NCBI RefSeq assembly: GCF_023006505.1
Contig: NZ_JALBGV010000018.1
Span: forward strand, 21,976 to 85,975
DNA length: 64,000 nucleotides
Direction: 5' to 3'
From: Neorhizobium sp. SHOUNA12A
Lineage (GTDB): Bacteria > Pseudomonadota > Alphaproteobacteria > Rhizobiales > Rhizobiaceae
The position numbers were made by a program, and so were the translations under genes. Shown here piece after piece: positions 1-7,805 of the stretch (the stretch's first letter is position 1; the number at the start of each line of letters is the position of its first letter). The notes below the pieces were generated by a model. That model had not been told where the DNA came from. It ran no database searches and saw only the letters and a program-made list of their open reading frames with translations.

Positions 1-285
1 TGCTATTGGAGTCGAATTATAATAACCCTCCACAAGGCAGTCGAGAATCGCAACCTCATAGTCGTTATTCTCCAATACCGACGCGATGTAACCTAGACCG
101 AGAGGATAGGTGCATCTGGGAAGATCCCCCTTGAATAGAGTAGCCGCTGGCGAAATCAGCAAAACACGCTGAATCCCCCTATTGCAACGATTAGTTTTTG
201 ATTTTGATATGTCGCTATACTTAATTTTCGGCTGAGCATCCGGATCAACGTATGGCTTTTTCAGCGATTCTATTCTTGTTGTCAT
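1..285 (-). CDS. B12-binding radical SAM protein, N-terminal part (runs off the left edge)
   Basis: The first 95 codons of a leftward gene are present. After a hydrophilic leader of about 38 residues a Rossmann-like strand (VLLISPAA, about residue 43) leads to TYPLGLGYIASVLE and then VAILDCL, the pattern of the cobalamin-binding domain that precedes the radical SAM core in B12-dependent methylases and ring-forming enzymes. The CxxxCxxC cluster motif would lie beyond the window. The ATG at 285-283 has no strong ribosome-binding site. It is divergent from the oxygenase/dehydrogenase cluster starting at 587 and may belong to the same pathway: B12 radical SAM C- or P-methylases occur in phosphonate pathways (Fom3, PhpK). 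The fold is fairly sure; the substrate is unknown. Confidence 0.72.
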   Translation of the reverse strand, partial: MTTRIESLKKPYVDPDAQPKIKYSDISKSKTNRCNRGIQRVLLISPAATLFKGDLPRCTYPLGLGYIASVLENNDYEVAILDCLVEGYYNSTPIA

Positions 286-586
286 TACAAGACCCGCAGT
301 TTTTTTGATCAATAACATCTTCCGATGCAATCCAACATGAAATGCATCGGAAGTACGTGAAGCAAGATTCGAAGTTCGGCCATAACCGGCAGACTCAAAA
401 TCAAGGCGCGATCGATAAAACGGCCAGCACTCACTTGCATGCCGTCGGCGATTACACTACTATAGGTAGTGCGGCCAATACAAGCTAAATATCACCAAGA
501 TATCTGTTTGCTGCTCTTCGGGATCGTTTGGTCGCGCAGGAGAAACGCAAGGAACTATCTCACGTGAAGTTGGAGGCAAACACGAG
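286..586. promoter_or_regulatory. Divergent intergenic region between the radical SAM gene and the oxygenase cluster
   Basis: About 300 bases, AT-richer than the flanks, without a convincing gene. It must hold the promoters for the leftward radical SAM gene and the rightward cluster. I could not assign -35/-10 boxes with confidence. A GGAGG at about 571-575 serves the oxygenase ATG at 587. Confidence 0.4.
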
Positions 587-1372
587 ATGTCGTTACTTGA
601 TGGAAATAACAAGCCCGTCGTTCTGCACGATTTGGCTCACGAGACAGCCGTTGCTCGAAGGCGTGGATGGAAGCTTATTTCCCCGTTCGCGTCGAAAGCT
701 GAAATATTGTTGCTAAAGGAACAATTGCTGCGCACAACTATGGACAGCGATGGACATCCCCATTGTCTATACTACTACGATGTATTGCCAGATGGGAAGA
801 GTCGCCTAACGCGTGTCGAAAGGATTTGGGAAGCGCTGACGATCCTGAAATCCGCAGGGCTCGGCGAGCGTATTATCCGAGCGGCGGAAAGTTACCTGGG
901 ATGCCCGGTTGTCTTGTTCAAAGATAAATTGAACATTCGTTACGCCGGTAGCGGTGGCTACGCCCCGCATCAAGACTCTGCGGCTGGCTGGGGCGAGTTT
1001 GCAGAGAGGTTTGTCTCGATCGGTCTATTTTTAGGCCATTCCGATTTGTTCCATGGAGGATTTGAAGTTGTCGACGAACAACACAACTTAGGTCGCTTTC
1101 CCAACGAGAAGGGTAAAATGACAGATGATCTTTTCAACACAATGGCACCTATGGCGGTAGATGCAGATATGGGCGACGCACTTCTCCTCGATAGCGAGGC
1201 ACCACATCGAACAGCCCACAACTCTTCCTCCTTGGATTCGTGGCATCTATTATTTACGTTTGCACCCTCGGTAGGTGGGCCAATCCGCGAGGAGTATTAC
1301 GAGCGGAAGATTCAAAGCTTCCAAAACGGAAAAAGCAGCAATCGGTTCGAGTTTCGTGTCTTCTCGTTTTGA
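587..1372 (+). CDS. 2-oxoglutarate/Fe(II)-dependent oxygenase, PhyH (phytanoyl-CoA dioxygenase) family
   Basis: A 261-residue soluble protein. The segment FKDKLN...APHQDSAAGW gives the iron-binding HxD pair (H128, D130), and the distal histidine is probably in APHRTAH (H207 or H211) inside a double-stranded beta-helix fold. The layout matches PhyH-family hydroxylases, the group that includes the phosphonate enzymes PhnY and DhpA. A GGAGG lies 11 bases upstream of the ATG. The next gene, a putative phosphonoacetaldehyde reductase, overlaps its 3' end, so the two are probably translationally coupled. Hydroxylation of hydroxyethylphosphonate or a related compound is an inference from context; the substrate cannot be read from the sequence. 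Confidence 0.78.
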   Translation: MSLLDGNNKPVVLHDLAHETAVARRRGWKLISPFASKAEILLLKEQLLRTTMDSDGHPHCLYYYDVLPDGKSRLTRVERIWEALTILKSAGLGERIIRAAESYLGCPVVLFKDKLNIRYAGSGGYAPHQDSAAGWGEFAERFVSIGLFLGHSDLFHGGFEVVDEQHNLGRFPNEKGKMTDDLFNTMAPMAVDADMGDALLLDSEAPHRTAHNSSSLDSWHLLFTFAPSVGGPIREEYYERKIQSFQNGKSSNRFEFRVFSF

Positions 1373-2510
1373 AACATCGTTAGATCTCACCAGTGAATGT
1401 GGCGCTCCGTTTCGGCGCGGATTGGTTCGATGTGGCGCGGCCCTATTGCTTGGGCGTGCCATAAAGACAATTGGTATTCCTGGAAGGACGATAGTTATAG
1501 TCGGGCGGAATGTCGGCTCATCTAGAGCAGCAGAGAACGCTTTGGCGACGATATCCGATGAAAAACTCGTCATTCCTATCAGTGGAAGTGTACTGGAGTC
1601 AGAGTATTTATCCGAGCCCGCGAGGCTAATCGGCAATCAACCAATCGGATGTATCGTGGCGATAGGCGGCGGGCGTACGATTGATCTGGGAAAGCTGCTA
1701 GCCTGCGGAATACGAGATACAGCAGCGGCCAGAGCAGTCATCCGAGGCGACGTCAACGCAAGACGCAACGTGCCTCTGATCGCTCTACCGACGACAGCAG
1801 GTTCCGGAAGCGAGTGTACGCCCTTTGCTGTCGTCTACGATCAAGGTCGCAAGGCTTCCATTGAAAATATCTCGCTAGTGCCCGACGTTTCGCTAGTTGA
1901 TGCACGATTCCTCGCCAGCGCCCCTGCAAGTGTCAATGCGGTCGCAGGTCTCGATGCCTTGTGCCAGGCCATTGAATCGTTACTTTCAAAATTCACAACT
2001 CCGGAGAGTTCCGTCCGCGCTCGGCGTGCGTTGTTGATTGCTTCTCAATACTTACGGCGCGCAGTGGCGGGGGAGACCTCGGCGCAACGAGCAATGGCAA
2101 TAGCGGGCCACCTCGCCGGGCAGGCGATCGCGATCACGCGAACGACAATACCGCATGCGTTGTCGTACAACCTGTCGTATAGTCAGGGAATTCCGCACGG
2201 GCACGCGGTATCATTGTCGATGGGAAGATATCTTGAGCTGTTTGGAAGCTTGATAAACAGTTCAGCCAAACTCGGAGTCTGGAGGGCTCCATATGGTCTA
2301 ATCGAATCTGCGTTGGGCGCCTCACAAAAGGCACCGATCGCGAAAATATGGGGGTCCCTCCTTGATGAGCTTGGTCTCGCTCCGACGGCCAAAGATTGCG
2401 GCCTTTCTATGCAAGACATACACAAGACAGTGGACCTCGTCGATTTGGCTCGGATGGCAAACTCGCCTGTAAAACTGGATCGGTCGCAGTTGATTGCGTT
2501 GTTTGATTGA
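1356..2510 (+). CDS. Iron-containing alcohol dehydrogenase, likely phosphonoacetaldehyde reductase-like
   Basis: Group III Fe-dependent alcohol dehydrogenase of about 384 residues. The N-terminal Rossmann part has VAIGGGRTIDLGKLL, then PTTAGSGSE, then metal-ligand regions AGLDALCQAIE and RTTIPHALSYNLSY...GIPHGHAVSL. The block around T-x-PHALSY plus GIPHGHAV resembles the phosphonate-associated branch (FomC, PhpC, DhpG), which reduces phosphonoacetaldehyde to 2-hydroxyethylphosphonate with NAD(P)H. The reading frame is open back to an ATG at 1275, but that would overlap the oxygenase by 98 bases; the GTG at 1356 gives a 17-base overlap and a normal family start, so I prefer it. The family is certain; the substrate is moderately supported. 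Confidence 0.8.
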   Translation: MSSRFETSLDLTSECGAPFRRGLVRCGAALLLGRAIKTIGIPGRTIVIVGRNVGSSRAAENALATISDEKLVIPISGSVLESEYLSEPARLIGNQPIGCIVAIGGGRTIDLGKLLACGIRDTAAARAVIRGDVNARRNVPLIALPTTAGSGSECTPFAVVYDQGRKASIENISLVPDVSLVDARFLASAPASVNAVAGLDALCQAIESLLSKFTTPESSVRARRALLIASQYLRRAVAGETSAQRAMAIAGHLAGQAIAITRTTIPHALSYNLSYSQGIPHGHAVSLSMGRYLELFGSLINSSAKLGVWRAPYGLIESALGASQKAPIAKIWGSLLDELGLAPTAKDCGLSMQDIHKTVDLVDLARMANSPVKLDRSQLIALFD

Positions 2511-2648
2511 CCTTTTTCCTATTAATTCTCGAAACGGTCGCAGCGCAAACTTACGGCTTATCCGCGGCGTTCAGATATTTCCGATTGTATTTCATAAAAA
2601 AACGCTAAATCCTTGTGACTTGGGAAATGAAACGGGAGAGGGTGAAAC

Positions 2649-3935
2649 ATGGCTGACTTAGTTGTTGAAGGTGGCATTCCGATAAACGGCCGGCTGACAC
2701 CCTCGGGCAGTAAGAATGCGATCCTGCCAATGCTCTGCGCCACTCTTCTCACCGATCAAGAAGTGACTCTCAAAAATGTACCGGACATCAGCGACGTCGA
2801 GAAAATCTTAGATTGCTATAAAGAATTGGGGGCTTCGGTCGAGTGGCACAGAGATGAGCAGGTAATCACTGTTCGCCACGATGCAGACGTTATCGCTTCT
2901 CGTGATCCGCAATTACCGTTGGGAATACGTTCTGCCGTCCTGTTGCTCGCGCCGATAATCCAGAGAAAGGGTTATCTTATGTTTGATACCGAGGCGAAGG
3001 GATGCGCACTGGGCATTCGCGAACTCGATCCGCATTTCGACGTACTTGCGGCGTTTGGTTGCTCTATTTCTACCTCGCAACCGCGCGAGATTACGTTGTC
3101 TGGACGGCCTCGTGCAGCAGATATCTGGGCTGAGTACGCATCCGTCACTGCGACCGAGACGTTCCTCATGATGGCGGTTCTCGCCGATGGCAGATCGACA
3201 CTCAACAATGCCGCCTCGGAGCCTCACGTACAAGAGTTCTGCCAAATGCTTACCGCCATGGGAGGGAATATTTCCGGCATCGGCACCTCATACCTCGTCG
3301 TTCAGGGAGTCGATAAACTACAAGGAGTGGCCTTCGATGTACCGGATGATCACCATGAAGTTGCAACCTTTCTTGCCATTGGCGGCGTCAGCGGAGGGAG
3401 GATTGCGGTCAAGACCAATGTCGCAAAATATATGCCGTTGATCATTCGGCAGTATCGAAAATTAGGTCTAAAAATAGTTGTATCCGATGATGAGATCGTA
3501 GTTGATGGTTGGGACAGAAATGTCGAAATGCCACTCACGCCAGAGCTTGTTCCGAAGATTGAGGCCGCGCCTTGGCCGTACTACCCTGCAGATTTGCTGC
3601 CTCAGGCAATTGGCATAGCCGTCGGATGTAATAGTGAGATAATGTTTTGGAACAAGGTTTATGAAGGTGCTCTGTCGTGGAGCGCTGAACTTTCGAAATT
3701 TGGTGCCAGAGTTCATCTATCTGATCCGCATAGACTTATTGTTCTTGGCGGCTCACAATTGCGCCCTGCGACCGTAGAAGCGCCTTATATCATTCGTGTC
3801 GTACTTGGGCTCTTCATCGCCGCCATCCAAATCAAGGGCCAATCGACTATCCGACACGCAGATCCAATCCGGCGGGCTCACCCACTTTTCGTGGAAAAAT
3901 TGCAAGCTATGGGCTGTCGGGTTCGCTGGACGTAA
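2649..3935 (+). CDS. MurA-like UDP-GlcNAc enolpyruvyl transferase paralogue, divergent
   Basis: A 428-residue protein alignable end to end with MurA, which transfers enolpyruvate from PEP to UDP-GlcNAc. Kept residues: K22 and N23 (SGSKNA), R94, C119 with R124 in KGCALGIRELDPH (the loop holding the fosfomycin-reactive Cys of MurA), D315 (YPADL) and R383. Changed: the substrate-site PDRIE stretch is PDDHHE, and TATEN is TATET. GGGAGAGG lies 8 bases before the ATG. A housekeeping murA would not be expected here, so this is either a second copy giving tolerance to a cluster product or an enzyme using PEP on another acceptor. Since the Cys is kept, simple fosfomycin resistance by Cys-to-Asp is not indicated. 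Confidence 0.82.
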   Translation: MADLVVEGGIPINGRLTPSGSKNAILPMLCATLLTDQEVTLKNVPDISDVEKILDCYKELGASVEWHRDEQVITVRHDADVIASRDPQLPLGIRSAVLLLAPIIQRKGYLMFDTEAKGCALGIRELDPHFDVLAAFGCSISTSQPREITLSGRPRAADIWAEYASVTATETFLMMAVLADGRSTLNNAASEPHVQEFCQMLTAMGGNISGIGTSYLVVQGVDKLQGVAFDVPDDHHEVATFLAIGGVSGGRIAVKTNVAKYMPLIIRQYRKLGLKIVVSDDEIVVDGWDRNVEMPLTPELVPKIEAAPWPYYPADLLPQAIGIAVGCNSEIMFWNKVYEGALSWSAELSKFGARVHLSDPHRLIVLGGSQLRPATVEAPYIIRVVLGLFIAAIQIKGQSTIRHADPIRRAHPLFVEKLQAMGCRVRWT

Positions 3936-3989
3936 CCCGCCATTTTAACAATATACCGTCCGTCAACTCTAAAAAAGGGACATACTAAA

Positions 3990-4625
3990 TTGGACGGATA
4001 CATCTATCGACCGATAAGACCTCTTTCGAAATCGTTGGCGAGGAGTTTGACAACGCGTCTTCTAAAGCCAAACCACTTTACAATCATATGGTTTGCTTTT
4101 TATATTTTAGCTGCCGTGAATTTCTCTGACGGAAGCTTTGTTAGGTCGATCATTGGGTCGTTCTGTATATTAGCCGCCGCATTCTTCGATTGTCTGGATG
4201 GAGATCTTGCAAGGGAGCGTGGGAAAGCCAGCAGTGCTGGCGCTTTCTTAGAAAACGTACTCCACTGGGTCTCTCAATCAGCCATTGTGGTCGGTGTAAT
4301 CGCGGGGCATCTATCTCCTCATGTAGATGCCTTTACGTCAGTATTGGTTACCGGCGTATACCTTTCAGGCGCCTTCATGTTTTACGTTATGTATATTCTC
4401 ATGAATATCTATCAAGACGCCAACTCCAACTATCCCATTTTTAGCAAATTAACATCGAACATGCTGCCATATATGCCACTTGACTCAAACCTTGCGATGA
4501 TCACGGGTTTCTTCGGTGCGCCTTTGGTGGGCCTTACGGTCTGGGCGTTGCTTGCGTGGTCTATTTTCGTATTTGGCGCAATAGTTCAATACAGAGCCTT
4601 GAGAAACAACGCCAGATATGATTGA
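3990..4625 (+). CDS. CDP-alcohol phosphatidyltransferase family membrane protein, atypical active site
   Basis: A 211-residue integral membrane protein with about five or six hydrophobic spans. The family motif DxxDGxxARx8GxxxDxxxD is present as DCLDGDLAR, eight residues, then GAFLENVLH: the first two Asp, Gly and Ala-Arg are kept, but the third Asp is Glu and the fourth, the usual catalytic base, is His. These enzymes displace CMP from a CDP- or CMP-activated donor with an alcohol. In a phosphonate setting a CMP-activated phosphonate could be the donor (inference). The start is TTG at 3990 behind AAAAAAGGGA; no better start fits. It lies 54 bases after the MurA-like gene and 30 before the next gene. 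Confidence 0.75.
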   Translation: MDGYIYRPIRPLSKSLARSLTTRLLKPNHFTIIWFAFYILAAVNFSDGSFVRSIIGSFCILAAAFFDCLDGDLARERGKASSAGAFLENVLHWVSQSAIVVGVIAGHLSPHVDAFTSVLVTGVYLSGAFMFYVMYILMNIYQDANSNYPIFSKLTSNMLPYMPLDSNLAMITGFFGAPLVGLTVWALLAWSIFVFGAIVQYRALRNNARYD

Positions 4626-4655
4626 TTGGTGAGCGCTAAACCATAGGAGGTAATC

Positions 4656-4895
4656 ATGGCAATCAAAGAATCTGATGATGCGTTGATCGGAAAGGTATTT
4701 GCGTCGTTGAGCGAGATGATGGTTCAGATCGCGAAAGGACCGTTGGAAGCCGTGTCACAATATAGACCGGGGACAGAATTGAGTGCTCACACGCTTGGTA
4801 GCCTAAGTGGCAACATGCGGCAGCTTTCAAATAAAGCGTCGCTTGCGGCCTCCATGGCCTCGCTGCTGGCTCGAATAAAAGGCAAGGCAGTGTAA
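4656..4895 (+). CDS. Small hypothetical protein, last gene of the left cluster
   Basis: 79 residues, Ala/Ser/Leu-rich and probably mostly helical, with no signal peptide or membrane span. A very strong ribosome-binding site (AGGAGGT) lies 5 to 7 bases before the ATG, and a strong terminator follows 68 bases after the stop, so it is very likely expressed. I do not recognise a family. Its length and helical character would allow a carrier-like or accessory role, but it lacks the DSL/DSx serine motif of a typical acyl carrier protein. Confidence 0.62.
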   Translation: MAIKESDDALIGKVFASLSEMMVQIAKGPLEAVSQYRPGTELSAHTLGSLSGNMRQLSNKASLAASMASLLARIKGKAV

Positions 4896-4962
4896 AAGCG
4901 GGCGGTTCTACCGTGTCCTCAATATGAGTTTTCTACCTATTACATGTAATGGCATCGTTTTT

Positions 4963-4993
4963 TGCGGCGCTACCTAGATAGCGCCGCATTTTT
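4963..4993 (+). terminator. Rho-independent terminator of the left cluster
   Basis: A perfect 10-bp stem (TGCGGCGCTA / TAGCGCCGCA, 4963-4972 and 4979-4988) with loop CCTAGA, followed by TTTTT. It closes the rightward transcription unit 587-4895. Confidence 0.85.
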
Positions 4994-5044
4994 CAGAAGC
5001 GGCACCACCCATTCCGCATCCATCAGGTCGGTTTCGTATCGTAG

Positions 5045-5485
5045 CTCCTTGCTCATGCAGTTATCGCAATCGGCGCAGGCGCAGTCGCTTGCAGGCGAGC
5101 GTTGAAATATCCTCCGTCTCGGTTGTCAGGAATCGCGCTTGCATCGGCCCTGGCGATTTTCGAGAGCCAAGCGATATATCTTTCCTCGTTCGGTACCACA
5201 CCTCGAATACGCCAGATGAATGAGCTGTGCCGGAAGAGGGCGAACAAATTGGGCATTTCATGCCGAATCACAAAGCTCTGCCAAAGCGCACTGTGGCATC
5301 GAGCTTCCCTTCGGCTTCCAAATGCGGATAGCGGTAGCCGATTTCGCGGCGAACGTCGTCCTTGGTAAAGTTGAATCCACGACCCTCGCTTCACTCCAGC
5401 CTATGGCGATTTGACCCTCAGCGAGGAGGTTCTTCACCTGGTTGCTATTGCTGGATTTCAGGCGATAGGCGTAAACGTCGGACAT
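5045..5485 (-). pseudogene. Degenerate leftward gene, unassigned
   Basis: A leftward frame begins MSDVYAYRLKSS...LAEGQIAIGWSEA at 5485, an opening often seen in Mrr-like or related restriction-type proteins, but stops at 5258; coding-like sequence seems to continue in another frame to about 5053 (FVIRHEMPNLF and onwards). I read it as a frameshifted remnant with no transcription partner. The stretch 5486-5787 to its right holds nothing recognisable. Confidence 0.3.
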
Positions 5486-5787
5486 GGGGGAGCTGGCCTG
5501 TTGATCGTCAGCATATTGAGGAAAAATTCTTTAAGCAAACCTGTCGGTTGCAACGTTACTTCTCCATTGCGGGCGACGATGAGCGAGGTAGCGTAGCTTG
5601 CCGGGCGTACCCGCCAGACATCGCCGGTCAGGCCGGGTACAGACTTTCTAAATCGATAGTAACCCCTTGATTTAATTTGAGACTATCCGAGGGTGTTTGA
5701 ACAGTGTTGCAACGGATGCGATAGTGACCTATATTTCCCTAGAGCAACGCTCCGGGGTCAGCGCTAGGCGCGGGCCGAAATGTTTAG

Positions 5788-5805
5788 GGCCCGATTTATC
5801 GGGCC
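5788..5805 (-). terminator. Hairpin terminator candidate after the DUF3800 gene
   Basis: GGCCCGA / TCGGGCC with loop TTTA, placed 4 bases beyond the DUF3800 stop. There is no clean U-tract on the minus strand, so strength is uncertain. Confidence 0.5.
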
Positions 5806-5809
5806 TTAT

Positions 5810-6526
5810 TCATTTGAAGCAGCTGTATTTTATCCCCAACAATGCCCGATCTTCCGGTTCCAGCTGTGCGTCAATCAGCCGGCCGGCCTTCATCAGCTGC
5901 ACATACGGCCGATAGGTCGGATCATAACCGGCCTTGGCCATTGGGTAGAGCATCAGATCCGCGATCTGGATCATCGGCGTCTCCTTGGTACGGCGCTTAG
6001 TATCGCCCATAACGATGCGGCGGAAATCAGCCGCGCTGAGGGATCCGTAGCTGGATGATGTGCCGCTATCGAATGGCATCCCGACCTCCTTCAGGCTTTT
6101 GTGGTAAGCGATCAGCGCCCGGTCCTCAGCTTTGCCCGTCTCCTCGAAAAACACGCGCAGCACGCGACCCTGGCTGTCTGCGTACTTGGCTGCCCGCTCG
6201 ATCAGGATGCAATAGGCGGTCTTGCACATCAGCCAAAGACGTTCGGCGTAATGCTCTTTGTAACGGGCGACATATCCCGGCCGGTCAATCACGGCCGCAA
6301 TGCCCAGCACCGGGAGGCTCACCATGAACTCATCCAGCTCGGGAAAGAACGCCCGGGCCTTCTCCGGATTCTTCAACCAACCGAAGTTCTCCCGACCGCC
6401 ACGGATCGGATTGGAATGCAGCGGATAGGTGATGTCATGCCTGGCGCAGAACTCGGCGTGACGGCTCTTCAGCTCGTCGGCGTCCTCTTCTTTGATCAGG
6501 ATCCCGCCCAAGGCAAAACAGTCCAT
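5810..6526 (-). CDS. DUF3800 domain protein (RNase H-like fold)
   Basis: 238 residues from the ATG at 6526. DUF3800 proteins are predicted nuclease-like, often found on mobile DNA. The conserved opening strand with acidic residues (YHLFIDDSGSRDPD) lies upstream of this ATG in the same open frame, at about 6600-6550, yet no ATG, GTG or TTG is available between it and the in-frame stop near 6690. Either a rare start codon is used or the 5' end has been shifted. Downstream conserved parts: SAADFRRIVMGD and PMIQIADLMLYP with the second acidic group (IADL). It is the last gene of a leftward group with 6672-6923 and 6927-7214. Confidence 0.68.
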   Translation of the reverse strand: MDCFALGGILIKEEDADELKSRHAEFCARHDITYPLHSNPIRGGRENFGWLKNPEKARAFFPELDEFMVSLPVLGIAAVIDRPGYVARYKEHYAERLWLMCKTAYCILIERAAKYADSQGRVLRVFFEETGKAEDRALIAYHKSLKEVGMPFDSGTSSSYGSLSAADFRRIVMGDTKRRTKETPMIQIADLMLYPMAKAGYDPTYRPYVQLMKAGRLIDAQLEPEDRALLGIKYSCFK

Positions 6527-6671
6527 GCTGTCGTCGCGGTTATGCTTTAGGCGGCGATCGGGATCGCGGCTGCCGCTGTCGTCGATAAAGAGGTGATATT
6601 CGGAACTGCTGTCATGGATGGCTATATAGCGAAAACCGCGTCGGAATGCTTTGACGTTTTCCGCAATGTCT

Positions 6672-6923
6672 TCAAGATGGATCGCGCCAGCTAATCAGCC
6701 GCCGCAGGGCCTCGACGGGCGGATTGCATTCCAGCTTTGTCGCAGCGAGCGTCATGTCCATGCTCTCTACAAATCCCAGCAGCGCGAGTTCCTCACCAGC
6801 CCGGCGTGCCATTTCAATCGCCTGCAACCATTGTAGGACGATGTGCCGGGCTTCGGCCTGGGCCGCTCGCTCGCGCTCGAATTGCTCGGTCACGACGGGA
6901 AGAGGGTGAATCTGTGCGGACAT
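6672..6923 (-). CDS. Small hypothetical protein
   Basis: 83 residues, charged and helical (many Glu, Arg and Ala), soluble. It sits 3 bases after the stop of the gene at 6927-7214, and its 3' end overlaps the open frame that leads into the DUF3800 protein, suggesting a coupled three-gene unit. No family recognised. The downstream gene seems to need coupling because it lacks an ordinary start. Confidence 0.5.
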   Translation of the reverse strand: MSAQIHPLPVVTEQFERERAAQAEARHIVLQWLQAIEMARRAGEELALLGFVESMDMTLAATKLECNPPVEALRRLISWRDPS

Positions 6924-6926
6924 GCG

Positions 6927-7214
6927 TTATATCTGCGCCAGCCCGGCAGGCCTGTCCATCGGCGCATCGCAGTTAGGGGCATACGCATTAAGCAGCTCGG
7001 CCTTTTGGGAAATCACTTGGTGAGCTTTGAGCAATATGACTACGGAGACGAGATGCCCCATTTCACAGATTTCATCGACAAAGCCCATCAGGTCCGAGAC
7101 CGCCTGCGTCTGCTGGAGATGGCTGCCAGAGCCCTCGAAGATGAGACCCAGCGCAGCGCCATGCATTGTGGCGTAGTTCTTTGTGCAGGACGCGTTCGCG
7201 GAGCTGCAGGACAT
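6927..7214 (-). CDS. Small hypothetical protein, possibly truncated
   Basis: Up to 95 residues if started at the ATG at 7214; an internal ATG at 7166 opens a better-looking segment (MHGAALGLIFEGSG). It has one hydrophobic patch (LVSVVILL) and contains a helix-like SDLMGFVDEI stretch. Coding-like sequence in other frames continues upstream to about 7344, so the N-terminus may have been frameshifted. It is immediately upstream of 6672-6923 in the same direction. Function unknown. Confidence 0.4.
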   Translation of the reverse strand: MSCSSANASCTKNYATMHGAALGLIFEGSGSHLQQTQAVSDLMGFVDEICEMGHLVSVVILLKAHQVISQKAELLNAYAPNCDAPMDRPAGLAQI

Positions 7215-7391
7215 GCTGGTACAGACGGGTTCCGAGCCCGCATCCGAACTTCCGGATGGAGCTGGTGACGACGCCCCAGACCTCGAACCCCGGGGGTCGG
7301 TTCCGGCTGGGGATGGTGAGGTATTTCCAAACCAATTTCTGCAAGGGCCTGCCGAGTTGACAGGATAGCAGCTCGTGGCCGGGAATTGAGA

Positions 7392-7427
7392 GAACGAAAA
7401 GGCGGGATAAAGCCCGCCTTTTCGTTC
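7392..7427. terminator. Long perfect hairpin, bidirectional terminator
   Basis: A 15-bp perfect stem (GAACGAAAAGGCGGG / CCCGCCTTTTCGTTC) with a 6-base loop. The stem carries A-runs and T-runs on both sides, so it can stop transcription from either direction. It lies 40 bases beyond the 3' end of the HigBA-type operon. Confidence 0.8.
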
Positions 7428-7466
7428 TGAGTGATGGTATGAGCCCTCGGCCGGGAGCGAGTCCCG

Positions 7467-7805
7467 TTACGCCATGACCGCATTGAAGGTTATGTTTCCG
7501 GCCTCTCCAGCCTTGGCATGAGGCCGTATAACAATTTCAACATCCTGATTGAAGGCGGTTAGGAAGCTCATGAGGCGTTCGACGGAGTATTCCCGGAAAT
7601 GCCCCCGGAAGAGGCGGGAGACTTCGGGCTGGGTGATGCCCATGAGGGCACCAGCCTTCGCCTGATTGAGTTTCCGCTCGGTGACAAGACGATGCAGGGC
7701 GGCCACAATCTGAGCCTTCAAAAAGTGGTTCTCGGCATCCGGTAGTCCCAGCTCCGCAAAGATATTGGGGTGGCTGGCATGAACCTCGACGTGTTCGGTT
7801 TTCAT
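7467..7805 (-). CDS. HigA-type antitoxin, XRE-family helix-turn-helix protein
   Basis: 112 residues. The HTH lies at about 45-80 (LNQAKAGALMGITQPEVSRLFRG), followed by a C-terminal beta-strand segment (FNQDVEIVIRPH) typical of the HTH antitoxins paired with RelE-like toxins of the Gp49 group. Its ATG overlaps the toxin stop in an ATGA, so translation is coupled and the toxin gene comes first, the order typical of higBA. It should neutralise the toxin and repress the operon through the palindrome at 8194-8215. Confidence 0.85.
   Translation of the reverse strand: MKTEHVEVHASHPNIFAELGLPDAENHFLKAQIVAALHRLVTERKLNQAKAGALMGITQPEVSRLFRGHFREYSVERLMSFLTAFNQDVEIVIRPHAKAGEAGNITFNAVMA

Noticed and set aside
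4656..4895. Acyl or peptidyl carrier protein
   Set aside because: Right size and helical, but there is no DSL/DSx attachment serine and no acidic bias.
1..4993. A fosfomycin biosynthesis locus
   Set aside because: The MurA-like and radical SAM genes are suggestive, but no PEP mutase, HppE-type epoxidase (cupin) or FosA/fom kinase is visible, and the MurA-like protein keeps the fosfomycin-sensitive Cys.
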